Source: an uncultured Thermoleophilia bacterium (GTDB lineage Bacteria; Actinomycetota; Thermoleophilia; UBA2241). From it: DNA of 37,360 nucleotides. The notes beneath the pieces are model-generated. The model did not search any database and was not told the origin of the DNA. It worked only from the letters and a program-made list of their open reading frames with translations. Below, piece by piece: positions 8,271-16,362 of this stretch (its first letter is position 1; every line of letters begins with the position of its first letter). The DNA lies in assembly GCA_903862845.1 (NCBI GenBank), contig CAIOZS010000140.1, positions 1 to 37,360 of the forward strand, read 5' to 3'. Position numbers and translations under genes: made by a program.

Positions 8271-9595
8271 GCGCTACGCTCGGCGGAGCGTCACGCTTTC
8301 ACGACCTCCTCGCCGCCAACAGGCGCGGCGAACGCGCCGGCGTCACCTCGATCTGTGCGGCGGAGCCGTTGGTGCTCGAGGCCGCTGCGGCGCGCGCTGC
8401 GCGGCGTGGCGGCCTGCTCTGCATCGAATCCACCGCGAGCCAGGTGAACCAGGGCGGCGGCTACACTGGCCTGACACCGGCGGCCTTTCGCGACGTCGTC
8501 GCGAAGGTGGCCGCAGCCGCCGGCCTGCCGCCGGCCGGCCTGGTCCTCGGCGGCGACCACCTCGGCCCGTATCCGTGGCGCGCACGGCCGGCGGCGGAAG
8601 CCATGGCTGCCGCCCAGGAGCTGGTGCGCGCCTGCGTGCTCGCCGGCTACGGCAAGCTGCACCTCGACGCGAGCATGGCGTGCGCCGACGATCCCGGAGG
8701 GCTTCTCGACGATGTGACGGCTACGGAGCGGGCGGTCGATCTGTGTCGGGCCGCCGAGGCGGCGCGGGACGAGCTCACGGCTGCCGCGCCGCCGCCCATG
8801 TACGTGATCGGCACGGAGGTGCCGGCGCCCGGCGGCGAAGTGGCCGGCGCAGCCGGGCCTCGCGTGACCTCGGTGGCGGCCGTGGAGCGCACGCTCACGG
8901 TGGCCCGCGACGGCTTCGCCGGGGCGGGTCTCGATGATGCCTGGGAGCGCGTCGTGGCCGTGGTCGTCCAGCCGGGCGTCGAGTTCGGCGACGAGACGGT
9001 GGCGGACTACGACCACGCGGCGGCGGAGAGGCTCAGCGGGTATCTGCGCCGCGAATGGCCGCTCGTGTACGAGGCGCACTCCACCGACTACCAGACGCCG
9101 GCGGCTCTCGCGCGCCTCGTGGACGACGGGTTCGCCATCCTCAAGGTGGGCCCGTGGCTCACGTTCGCCTTCCGGGAAGCCCTGTTCGCGCTCGAGAGCA
9201 TCGAGCGCGATTGGCTCGGCGGGCGCCGCGGGGTGGAGCTGTCTGCGGTGCGCCTCACTCTAGAGCGCGAGATGGTCGCGCAGCCCGGCCACTGGGCCGC
9301 CTACTACTCCGGCGACGCGGAGGCCCTGCGGCTCAAGCGCGCTTTCAGCTACAGCGACCGCTGCCGCTACTACTGGCCGCGCCCTTCGGTGCGCGCCGCC
9401 GTCCAGCGTCTGCTGACGAATCTGTCGGAGCGGCCCGCCGGGGCGCTGATCCCCGCGACTCTCATCAGCCAGTATCTGCCGGAGCAGTACGACGCCGTGC
9501 GCGCCGGCGAGCTGAGGGCCGAGCCGGCGGCGCTCGTCCGCGACAATATCGGACGCGTGCTGGCCGGCTACGACGCCGCCTGCGGCGTGGGCTGA
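8267..9595 (+). CDS. GatZ/KbaZ (AgaZ)-type tagatose-phosphate protein
   Basis: A 442-residue protein matching the E. coli GatZ/KbaZ family along its whole length: IESTASQVNQGGGYTG, LGGDHLGPYPW, KLHLDASMACADDP, YVIGTEVPAPGGE, VVQPGVEFGD, VYEAHSTDYQT, ILKVGPWLTFAFREALFALE, YYWPRP and LISQYLPEQY. In E. coli these are the partner subunits of the GatY/KbaY tagatose-1,6-bisphosphate aldolases. No GatY/KbaY gene occurs in the window. As I recall, stand-alone members from sugar-alcohol pathways act as D-tagatose-6-phosphate 4-epimerases, making fructose 6-phosphate. The start at 8267 overlaps the kinase stop, so translation is probably coupled. It is the last gene of the forward run; the ABC transporter gene ends 7 bases beyond it on the opposite strand. 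Confidence 0.9.
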   Translation: MSATLGGASRFHDLLAANRRGERAGVTSICAAEPLVLEAAAARAARRGGLLCIESTASQVNQGGGYTGLTPAAFRDVVAKVAAAAGLPPAGLVLGGDHLGPYPWRARPAAEAMAAAQELVRACVLAGYGKLHLDASMACADDPGGLLDDVTATERAVDLCRAAEAARDELTAAAPPPMYVIGTEVPAPGGEVAGAAGPRVTSVAAVERTLTVARDGFAGAGLDDAWERVVAVVVQPGVEFGDETVADYDHAAAERLSGYLRREWPLVYEAHSTDYQTPAALARLVDDGFAILKVGPWLTFAFREALFALESIERDWLGGRRGVELSAVRLTLEREMVAQPGHWAAYYSGDAEALRLKRAFSYSDRCRYYWPRPSVRAAVQRLLTNLSERPAGALIPATLISQYLPEQYDAVRAGELRAEPAALVRDNIGRVLAGYDAACGVG

Positions 9596-9602
9596 AGCCG
9601 GC

Positions 9603-10739
9603 TCAGGACCGCGCCCGAGCGGCCAGAGCCTCGCCGGTGGCCGCGTCGAACAGGTGCATCGATTCGTCACGCACGGCCAGCTGGAGCCGGTCGCCGCGCC
9701 GCACCTCGCTGAACCCCTTGAGGCGCGCCGCCACGCGTGCTCTCGATCCTTCGAGAGGCGCGGGCAGGGTCGCGTCGATGGTGACCGTGGCGATCTCGCC
9801 GGCCACATCGCCGTACACCAGGGTCTCGTTACCGAGCTCCTCGACCACGTCGACGACCATCTCAAGGCGCGGCACCCCCGGCGCCTCCTCCGCCGGGGCC
9901 AGTGACTCAGGCCGAAAGCCGACGATCACGGGGCCGTTCGCTACCCACGCTGCGGTGACGCGCAGGTCCCCGGCGCTCACGGTGCCGTCCTCGGCCGTCC
10001 CGCGCAGCAGGTTCATGGACGGCGTCCCCATGAAGGCCGCCACGAAGGCGTTGCGTGGCCGCCGGAAGACCTCTTCGGGCGTGCCCAGCTGCTGCAGCAC
10101 GCCGCCGTTTATCACGGCGATGCGGTCGCCCAGCGTCATCGCCTCCGCCTGATCGTGCGTGACATACAGGCTTGTGACGCCGACCCGCCGCTGCATCTGC
10201 AGGATCTCGCTGCGCATCTGCCCGCGCAGTTTGGCGTCGAGGTTGCTGAGCGGCTCGTCCAGCAGAAAGACCTGCGGCTCGCGGACGAGCGCGCGGCCCA
10301 TGGCCACGCGCTGGCTCTGACCGCCGCTGAGCTGCGCGGGACGGCGGTCCAGCAGCCGGTCGATGCCCAGCATCTTGGCCATCTCGCGCACGCGGCGGTC
10401 GATGTCGGGCTTCGGCACGTGGTGCTCCTTGAGCCCGAAGGCCAGGTTGCCGTACACCGTGAGGTGGGGGTACAGGGCGTAGTTCTGGAAGACCATGGCC
10501 ACGTCGCGTTTGCGCGAGGGCAGGTCCTGGACCTCGCGATCGCCGATCACGACGCGCCCCGAGGTGGGCTGCTCCAGGCCGGCGACGCAGCGCAGCGCGG
10601 TGGTCTTGCCGCAGCCGGACGGACCAACGAGGATGAGCAGCTCGCCGTCGGCGATCGTGAGGTCGAGGCCTTCCAGCGCCACCATCGGCGGCTTGCCGGG
10701 GAACTCCTTGCGTACCTTGTCGAGGATCACCTGGGCCAC
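9603..10739 (-). CDS. ABC sugar importer ATPase (MalK/UgpC/MsmK type)
   Basis: A 378-residue ATP-binding subunit. It shows Walker A GPSGCGKTT, the Q-loop in VFQNYALYPHLTV, signature LSGGQSQR, Walker B VFLLDEPLSNLDAKLR and switch His in YVTHDQAEAMTL. The C-terminal 130 residues form the TOBE-type regulatory domain of the CUT1 carbohydrate family (VGFRPESL). The start is a GTG. It is the last of five co-directed genes, 9 bases after the second permease. Such ATPases couple to one or several sugar importers; the presence of this one next to its own permeases suggests a dedicated system. Confidence 0.93.
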   Translation of the reverse strand: MAQVILDKVRKEFPGKPPMVALEGLDLTIADGELLILVGPSGCGKTTALRCVAGLEQPTSGRVVIGDREVQDLPSRKRDVAMVFQNYALYPHLTVYGNLAFGLKEHHVPKPDIDRRVREMAKMLGIDRLLDRRPAQLSGGQSQRVAMGRALVREPQVFLLDEPLSNLDAKLRGQMRSEILQMQRRVGVTSLYVTHDQAEAMTLGDRIAVINGGVLQQLGTPEEVFRRPRNAFVAAFMGTPSMNLLRGTAEDGTVSAGDLRVTAAWVANGPVIVGFRPESLAPAEEAPGVPRLEMVVDVVEELGNETLVYGDVAGEIATVTIDATLPAPLEGSRARVAARLKGFSEVRRGDRLQLAVRDESMHLFDAATGEALAARARS

Positions 10740-10748
10740 CGCGGCACC

Positions 10749-11666
10749 CTACCCTTTCACTCCGGACGACGCGAAGGACTGAACAAACCAGCGCTGTGCG
10801 ACGAGGAAGATGAGCAGCATCGGGATCTGCGTCATCACCGTGCCGGCCATGAGGACCGGCCAGTTCGTGACGTGCGAGCCGACGAAGCTGGAGAGGCCGA
10901 GCTGCAGCGTCATGTTGTCCTGCGAGGTGATGGCGATCAGCGGCCAGAGGAAGTCGTTCCAGCTCCAGAGCATGGTCATGATGCCCACCGTGGCCAGTGG
11001 CGCGGCCATCGACGGCAGGAGCACCTTGACCAGCGTGCCCAGGCGCGTGGCGCCGTCGATGCGGGCCGCCTCCTCGATCTCCACCGGCAGCGTCTTGAAG
11101 AACTGCCGCAGCAGGAAGATGCCGAAGGGCGTGACCAGGTTGGGGACGACGAGCGCTGCCAGGGTGTCCACCATGCCGAGGTATTTGCAGATGAGAAGGA
11201 CCGGGATCATCACGACCTGGAACGGGACCATCAGCGTGGCGAGGATGACGAGGAACAGCGCGGTGCGGCCGAAGAACCGGAGCCGTGCCAGGGCGTACCC
11301 GGCAAGACTGCAGAAGGCCAGATTGCCGATCACCACCGTGAACGTGACGATGGTCGTGTTGAGGACCCAGCGGCCGAAGGGCGCCTGGGTCCAGGCCTCA
11401 CGGTAGTTGTGCACCAGGTTCTGGATCCACGTCACGGGAAAGCCGGCGGGCAGGGTGGGCGGGAACACGCGCGTCTCGGCCAGCGTCGAAGCGCTGGTGA
11501 TGATGAGCCACACGAACGGGAAGATCATCAGCAGCGCGACCGGGACGAGCAGCAGATGCCAGCCGCTGGGACGTCGGCGGCGGGTCTCCGGTCCTTGCAG
11601 GGGCGCCGTGCCGCTCACGCCGGCGGCGCCGAGGGTATCCGCTCGTTCCACGGCGACGTAGCTCAT
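10749..11666 (-). CDS. ABC sugar importer permease, MalG type
   Basis: A 305-residue membrane protein with a cytoplasmic N-terminus and about six hydrophobic segments. The EAA loop that docks the ATPase is clear: EEAARIDGATRLGTLVKVLLP. It belongs to the CUT1 family that imports oligosaccharides and glycerol-phosphate-like compounds. The N-terminal extension (about 25 residues rich in small residues and ending TRRRRPSG) is ordinary for actinobacterial members. It starts at an ATG 30 bases after the first permease gene and ends 9 bases before the ATPase gene, within a single operon. Confidence 0.92.
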   Translation of the reverse strand: MSYVAVERADTLGAAGVSGTAPLQGPETRRRRPSGWHLLLVPVALLMIFPFVWLIITSASTLAETRVFPPTLPAGFPVTWIQNLVHNYREAWTQAPFGRWVLNTTIVTFTVVIGNLAFCSLAGYALARLRFFGRTALFLVILATLMVPFQVVMIPVLLICKYLGMVDTLAALVVPNLVTPFGIFLLRQFFKTLPVEIEEAARIDGATRLGTLVKVLLPSMAAPLATVGIMTMLWSWNDFLWPLIAITSQDNMTLQLGLSSFVGSHVTNWPVLMAGTVMTQIPMLLIFLVAQRWFVQSFASSGVKG

Positions 11667-11696
11667 CGTGCGCGTCCCGGCTTCATCGTCCGGACC

Positions 11697-12632
11697 TCAC
11701 GAGCGGTAGTAGACGAACTTACGGCCGATGAGCAGTTGCACCACGGTGAGCAGCAGGATGCCGAGAAAAAGCACGTAGGCGATCGCCGTCGCGTAGCCGG
11801 CCTCGAACAGCTGGAATGCCTGCTGGTAGAGGTAGTAGACGACAACGGTAGTCGCGCTGAGCGGTCCGCCGCGCGTGGTGACGTAGATCTCGTCGAAGAG
11901 CTGCAGGGCGTTGATGCTCAGCCAGATGACGAGGAACAGCGTGGCCGGGCCCAGCAGCGGAAGCTGGACGCGGCGAAAGGCGCGCCAGCGCGTGGCGCCG
12001 TCGATGGCCGCCGCCTCCATGAGCTCCAGCGGCACGCCCTGCAGGGCGGCCAGATAGATGATCACGGCGAAGCCGAGCCAGCCCCACACCGTCATCACGA
12101 CGATGCAATAGAGCGCCTGCGACGGCGACTGGAAGAACCCCTGGGCGGGCAGGCCGAGCTTCACCAGAAGAGCGTTGACGATGCCGAAGTCGGGGTCGAG
12201 CAGCCAGTTGAACATGATCGCCGTGGCCACCGTCGAGGTCACGACCGGCGCGAACACGGCGGTGCGATAGAAGCGCATGCCGCGGAGCCGCCGGTTGAGC
12301 GCCACGGCGACGGCCAGCGCCGCCACGGTGACGATGGGTACGAAGAGCAGCGTGTAGACGATCGTGCGGCGCACCGACGCGGCGAACATCGGGTCCTTGA
12401 GCAGCGCCTTGTAGTTGGCCATGCCCACCCAGGTGGCGGGCGTCACGAGGTCGTTGCTCTGGAACGACAGGACGATCGACCACACGATGGGGGCGACCCC
12501 GAAAAGGCCGATCACAAGGACCGCCGGCGACACGAAGAGCCAGCCGGTGGTGCTCTCGCTGCCGAGCAGGCGGTCCCAGCGGCCGGCCCGCAGGGTGCGC
12601 GGCGCAGTCGCGGCCGCGTCACTCGTGCTCAC
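11697..12632 (-). CDS. ABC sugar importer permease, MalF type
   Basis: A 311-residue membrane protein with about six hydrophobic segments and an EAA loop (MEAAAIDGATRWRAFRRVQLP). The start is a GTG, giving a 30-residue cytoplasmic tail before the first membrane segment (WLFVSPAVLVIGLFGVAPIV). Together with the MalG-type permease it would form the channel of a CUT1 importer. It lies 34 bases after the binding-protein gene in the same operon. Confidence 0.92.
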   Translation of the reverse strand: MSTSDAAATAPRTLRAGRWDRLLGSESTTGWLFVSPAVLVIGLFGVAPIVWSIVLSFQSNDLVTPATWVGMANYKALLKDPMFAASVRRTIVYTLLFVPIVTVAALAVAVALNRRLRGMRFYRTAVFAPVVTSTVATAIMFNWLLDPDFGIVNALLVKLGLPAQGFFQSPSQALYCIVVMTVWGWLGFAVIIYLAALQGVPLELMEAAAIDGATRWRAFRRVQLPLLGPATLFLVIWLSINALQLFDEIYVTTRGGPLSATTVVVYYLYQQAFQLFEAGYATAIAYVLFLGILLLTVVQLLIGRKFVYYRS

Positions 12633-12666
12633 GCGCCGGCCCTCGATCCGCGTGGCGCCGACACCC

Positions 12667-13980
12667 TCACTGCCCCGGCGCCGACAGGATCACGTCCACC
12701 TGCTGACTCGCCTGGTCCAGCGCGTTCTGCGGCTGGAGCTTGCCGAGCAGGACTCCCTGTACGGCCTGGCCGAGGGCGATGGAGATCCTGGGGTACTGCG
12801 GGATGTTGGGCCGCGCTTTGGTCACGTTGTTCAGGTTGTCCACGAAGACCTTGGCGTAGGGGTACTTGATGAGGTACTGCTTGTAGCCCGGCAGCTTGGT
12901 CTCCGACTCGCGGATCGGCAGGTTACCGGTCTTGAGCGCGTACTCCAGATGCCCCTTCGCGGAGGTGAACCACTGCAAGAAGTCCCAGGCCCCCTGCACG
13001 CGGTCGGCGCCGTTGTCCACCATGACCCAGGAGTCCGGCCCCGCGATGCTGGCGTGTACCACGTCGGCCGGGAGGATCTGCACCCCGTAGTGGACGTTCG
13101 GGTTGATCGTCGCCATGTCCCAGGGGCCCGTCCAGAGCATCGCGATCCTGCCGTTGTTGAACAGGTTCAAATAGTTGCCGTTACCGGTGTCGAGATAGAC
13201 CGACTTGTCGACCACGGCCATGTCGTGGAGCAGGGTCATGGACTTGAGGCCGGCGGGGGAGTCGAACGCCGCCTTGGTGTCGTCGGCGTTCAGCAGGTCG
13301 CCGCCGGCCTGCCACAGGCAGGCGAGGTAGCGCCAGACGCTGTCCTCGCTGCCGTCGGCCACGTAGGCCCAGCCGTACTGCTGGGTGGCGGGATCCGTGA
13401 GCGCCTTGGCGGCGTTGCGAAAGTCGTCCCAGGTCCAGGCGGCGGTCGGGTAGCTCACGCCGGCCTGATCGAAGAGCGCCTTGTTGTAGACGAGGCACAG
13501 GTTGTCGATGAGGGACGGGACCGCCTTGATCTTGCCGTTGACGGTGCACGCGAGCCGTGCCGCCGGGTAGAAGTCGTTCCAGTCGTAGCTCGGCGTCTTC
13601 GCGATCAGGTCGCCGATGGTCACGATCCTGGAGGAGCGCGCCAGGTTGGGGAGCGACGACCCGTATTGGTACATCATGTCGGGGGCCTTGCCGCCGGCCA
13701 TTGCCGTGAGCAGCTTCTGCAACGCGTAGTCACTGTTGCCCGAGAACACCGTCTCGACCTTCCAGGCCGGGCCGGTGCCGTTGTACTGCGCGGCCATGGC
13801 CTCAAGGGCGGCGCGCTCGACGTCGACGTCGCCGTGCCACAGCGTGACCGTCCCGCTCCCGCCCGGCGAAGCGCTGGCGCCTGTGCTGCTTGAGGACGAA
13901 CCGCAGCCGGTCACAGCCACGGCGAGCGCCATGCCCGCCACCACCAGCGCCGCGACTTGCAGAATGTGGATGCGCCTCAT
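12667..13980 (-). CDS. ABC sugar importer binding lipoprotein
   Basis: A 437-residue extracellular solute-binding protein of the MalE/UgpB class. It starts with a lipoprotein signal peptide with the lipobox VTGC (C26) followed by a serine-rich linker, as in actinobacterial lipoproteins. Family features include VTLWHGD near the N-terminus, the YNKALFDQAGVSYPTAAWTWDDF segment (a hinge-region motif of these proteins; only its first part is diagnostic) and a C-terminal region with GAWDFLQWFTS. Its start codon overlaps the stop of the upstream isomerase gene (ATGA). Ligand choice cannot be read from sequence; the neighbours suggest an oligosaccharide containing galactose or galactosamine. Confidence 0.93.
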   Translation of the reverse strand: MRRIHILQVAALVVAGMALAVAVTGCGSSSSSTGASASPGGSGTVTLWHGDVDVERAALEAMAAQYNGTGPAWKVETVFSGNSDYALQKLLTAMAGGKAPDMMYQYGSSLPNLARSSRIVTIGDLIAKTPSYDWNDFYPAARLACTVNGKIKAVPSLIDNLCLVYNKALFDQAGVSYPTAAWTWDDFRNAAKALTDPATQQYGWAYVADGSEDSVWRYLACLWQAGGDLLNADDTKAAFDSPAGLKSMTLLHDMAVVDKSVYLDTGNGNYLNLFNNGRIAMLWTGPWDMATINPNVHYGVQILPADVVHASIAGPDSWVMVDNGADRVQGAWDFLQWFTSAKGHLEYALKTGNLPIRESETKLPGYKQYLIKYPYAKVFVDNLNNVTKARPNIPQYPRISIALGQAVQGVLLGKLQPQNALDQASQQVDVILSAPGQ

Positions 13981-14882
13981 GGCGTCACCTCCGTGACGGG
14001 CAGGATGACCGAGCGCGTGAGCGCCCTCGGCTGGTCTGGGTCGAGGCCGCGGGCGGCGGCGGCCGCCACGGCGAACCGTTGCGCCAGCACGAGGGCCGCG
14101 AGGGGGTCGAGGTCACCGGTGCGGACCAGCGTTGCGCCGGTCGCGACGATCTGTTCGGCGAGACCGGGCGGTAGCGGCCCGAAAGGCCACACCGCGCGGC
14201 CGGGCGCGGCGATGCTGACCGGCCCGTGCCGGTACTCCATGGCGAAATAGGACTCGGCCCAGAACTGGGCCGCCTCGCGCAGCTTGAGCGCGGCCTCGTT
14301 GGCCAAGCCATACGTCCAGCCCGTGCCGAGGAACGACACCTGTTCGGTGTGCGCCGGCTCGAGAGGCAGCGGCGCGGTCAGGGCGCGCTCGGCGTCGGCC
14401 GCCGCGCGCGTAACATCCGCGCCGAGTGTGGCTCGCAGAAAGGTGAGGGCTGTGGTGGCGAAGCGCGTCTGCACGACCGACTCCTCGTCGGCGAAGTCGA
14501 GCACCAGGGCATGACGCGCGGCCGCCGTGGCGGGCGTACCGGCCACGCCCGCGAGCACCAGCGAGTCGGACGCGGCGGGCAACCGTTCGAGCAGCGCGAC
14601 CACCTCGCTGGTCGTGCCCGAACGGCAGAGCGCGAGGACGTAGGGGTAGGCGCGCTCGTGCGGGTACTCCGAGGCGGGGAACGCGTCGGTGCGGCCGCGC
14701 CCGGCGCTCTCTCTCAGGGCGGCGTAGGACTGCGCCATGAACAGGGACGTGCCGCAGCCGACGACGGCCACCTCGACGCCGTCGGCCGGCAGGGCCGCGA
14801 CCGTGGCCGCCTCTGCGGCCAGTCTCGCGGCTCTGCGCCAGCAGTCCGGCTGCGTCTCTATCTCTGCGCTAGTTCTGCTCAT
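13977..14882 (-). CDS. SIS-domain amino-sugar isomerase/deaminase (AgaS / NagB-II / GlmS-like)
   Basis: A 301-residue protein with two SIS domains and no glutaminase part. The N-terminus (SAEIETQPDCWRRA) and the segments VVGCGTSLFMAQ, LCRSGTTSEVV, GTGWTYGLANEAALKLREA, AESYFAMEYRHGP and LTRSVIL all follow the isomerase half of GlmS. Proteins of this kind include glucosamine-6-phosphate deaminases of the second type and AgaS, which converts galactosamine 6-phosphate to tagatose 6-phosphate and ammonia. Being first in the operon with the sugar importer and near a GatZ-like gene favours the galactosamine version, but this is inference. The ATG at 14882 lies about 8 bases past a plausible -10, so the message may lack a leader. 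Confidence 0.85.
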   Translation of the reverse strand: MSRTSAEIETQPDCWRRAARLAAEAATVAALPADGVEVAVVGCGTSLFMAQSYAALRESAGRGRTDAFPASEYPHERAYPYVLALCRSGTTSEVVALLERLPAASDSLVLAGVAGTPATAAARHALVLDFADEESVVQTRFATTALTFLRATLGADVTRAAADAERALTAPLPLEPAHTEQVSFLGTGWTYGLANEAALKLREAAQFWAESYFAMEYRHGPVSIAAPGRAVWPFGPLPPGLAEQIVATGATLVRTGDLDPLAALVLAQRFAVAAAAARGLDPDQPRALTRSVILPVTEVTP

Positions 14883-15026
14883 TTGTGCAGAGACTATGGA
14901 TAAAACGCGCAGAAATCAACAGCAACTTGCCGTCGCGTCGTGGTGCATCGTCATCGCGTGCAACTTCCTGTCCGATAGGCCGCTGTTTCGTGCAGAAGCG
15001 GTCACGCTCTGTGATACGCTGCATGC
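14863..15026. promoter_or_regulatory. Divergent promoter region with repeated GCAGA boxes, between the transporter operon and the DeoR gene
   Basis: For the minus-strand operon a -35 TTGATT (14919-14914) and -10 TAGTCT (14896-14891) are separated by 17 bases, putting the start point at or next to the ATG. For the plus-strand regulator gene a possible -10 TGATAC lies at 15012-15017, with a weaker -35. The motif G[TC]GCAGA occurs at 14885-14891, 14907-14913 and 14990-14996, and its reverse TCTGC at 14863-14867 and 14874-14878. The boxes flank and overlap the operon promoter and are good candidates for DeoR-type operators. Confidence 0.5.
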
Positions 15027-15788
15027 ATGCGCCAGGAAGAACGCATGGGACTCATCCTCGAGGAACTCGCCGGCGGCGGCTCAGTGGGCGTCGCCCAGAT
15101 CGCCGCCAAGCTGGGCGTGTCCACTGCCTCGATCCGCCGCGACTTGCAACTCCTCGAGAAACAGCACCTGCTGTCACGCACCCACGGAGGAGCCGTGGCC
15201 AACAGCACGGCCTACGAGCTGCCGCTGCGCTACCGCAGCGGGCGGCATCGCGAGGAGAAGCGGCGCATCGCCGCCGCGGCCGCCGCCCGTGTGGGTGACG
15301 ACGTCGCCTCGGTCGGGCTCACCGGCGGCACCACCACGACGGAGGTCGCGCGCCGGCTTGCCGACCGCCAGGGGCTCACCGTCGTCACCAACGCCCTCAA
15401 CATCGCCGCCGAGCTCGCCGTGCGCCCCGACATCAAGCTGATCGTCACCGGCGGCGCGGCACGCAGCGAGTCCTATGAGCTCGTCGGACCGCTCGCGGAG
15501 ACCACGCTAGAAGGCATCAACCTCGACCTTGCGATCGTCGGCGTGGACGGCATCACGAGGGCCGGCGGCCTCACGACCCACCACGACATCGAAGCGCACA
15601 CCAACCGCGTGCTCATCAGCCGCGCCCGTCGCGTGATCGTCGTCGCCGACGGCTCCAAGGTCGGACGCCTGGCCTTCTCGCGGATCTGCGACGTCGCTTC
15701 CATCGACGAGCTGATCACCGACGCCGCGGCTCCCGCGCCCGAGCTGCGCCGGCTCGCCGACGCCGGCGTCGTCATCACCTCGGTCTAG
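15027..15788 (+). CDS. DeoR/GlpR-family sugar-phosphate-responsive regulator
   Basis: A 253-residue repressor-type protein. The N-terminal winged helix is typical of the family (RMGLILEELAGGG, then VAQIAAKLGVSTASIRRDL and LLSRTHGGA). The C-terminal effector domain has the sugar-phosphate isomerase-like fold with the family motifs LTGGTTTTEVAR, TNALNIAAEL, TGGAARSESYELVGP and VADGSKVGR. It starts at the ATG at 15027 with no evident ribosome site. DeoR proteins usually sense a phosphorylated sugar of the pathway they control, here perhaps a galactosamine- or tagatose-phosphate. Its divergent placement argues that it controls the SIS/ABC operon and itself. Confidence 0.92.
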   Translation: MRQEERMGLILEELAGGGSVGVAQIAAKLGVSTASIRRDLQLLEKQHLLSRTHGGAVANSTAYELPLRYRSGRHREEKRRIAAAAAARVGDDVASVGLTGGTTTTEVARRLADRQGLTVVTNALNIAAELAVRPDIKLIVTGGAARSESYELVGPLAETTLEGINLDLAIVGVDGITRAGGLTTHHDIEAHTNRVLISRARRVIVVADGSKVGRLAFSRICDVASIDELITDAAAPAPELRRLADAGVVITSV

Positions 15789-15848
15789 CCCGCCCACCCG
15801 GCGTCACTTGGTCGTCGAGCCTCCGGTCACGTCGCCGGCGAGCCCTTG

Positions 15849-15877
15849 TTGCGAGCTACTTGCAGGTGCGTTATGGT
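15849..15877 (+). promoter_or_regulatory. Nur-box-like palindrome and promoter of the Fur-family gene
   Basis: TTGCGA (15849-15854), 5 bases, TTGCAG (15860-15865) fits the Nur-box pattern recalled for Streptomyces (tTGCaa-N5-ttGCAA). TTGCGA can also serve as the -35, with TATGGT (15872-15877) as -10 at 17 bases. The predicted start point then falls on the ATG at 15885, so the message may be leaderless and the regulator would repress itself. The same 27-base arrangement occurs at 2374-2400. Confidence 0.6.
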
Positions 15878-15884
15878 GGCGGCC

Positions 15885-16346
15885 ATGCATCACGCCCGCG
15901 CTACACTCCGCGAACAAGGCTACCGGCTCACTCCGCAGCGCAATCTCATCTGGGAGGTGATGCGCGACGCCGGCCGCCACATGACGGCAGAAGAGGTGGC
16001 GGCCGAGGTACGCCGCACCCTGCCGGACGTGAACGTCTCCACGATCTACCGCACGCTCGACCTGCTGGTCAGCCTCGACCTCGTGGTGGAGACGCACCTC
16101 GAGGGCAGCGCCTGCTACTACGAGGTCTCGCCGGAGCCCACCCACCACCATTTCGTCTGCACCCAGTGCGGCGCCGTGGGCCATTTCGGCGATGAGCTGC
16201 TCGCCCCCGTTCACGAGGAACTGGGCGTGCGCCGGGCGTTCGCCGTGAGTCAGATCCAGGTGACCGCCCTCGGTGTCTGCCGCGACTGCCAGGCTGTCGC
16301 CGGCGTCGCGGCCGATGCGCCGGCGCCCGACGGGCCGTCCGCCTAG
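15885..16346 (+). CDS. Fur-family metalloregulator, probably nickel-responsive (Nur-like)
   Basis: A 153-residue Fur-family repressor. The N-terminal winged helix contains GYRLTPQRNLIWEVM and NVSTIYRTLDLLVSLDLV. The C-terminal half has the metal region PTHHHFVCTQCG (H87-H89, C92, C95) and a second CxxC in VCRDCQ, the pair that holds structural zinc. Two starts are possible, the ATGs at 15873 and 15885; the latter is preferred because it begins closer to the family start and lies at the predicted start point. The next genes encode a nickel/cobalt importer with only 16 bases between, so they probably share a transcript. The palindrome upstream resembles a Nur box rather than a Zur or Fur box. 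Confidence 0.85.
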   Translation: MHHARATLREQGYRLTPQRNLIWEVMRDAGRHMTAEEVAAEVRRTLPDVNVSTIYRTLDLLVSLDLVVETHLEGSACYYEVSPEPTHHHFVCTQCGAVGHFGDELLAPVHEELGVRRAFAVSQIQVTALGVCRDCQAVAGVAADAPAPDGPSA

Positions 16347-16362
16347 CGGACCGGCGATACGC

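Noticed and set aside
10155-12869. A 904-residue open frame on the plus strand opposite the ABC transporter genes
   Set aside because: Low-complexity Arg/Glu/His/Gly composition and complete overlap with well-recognised transporter genes.
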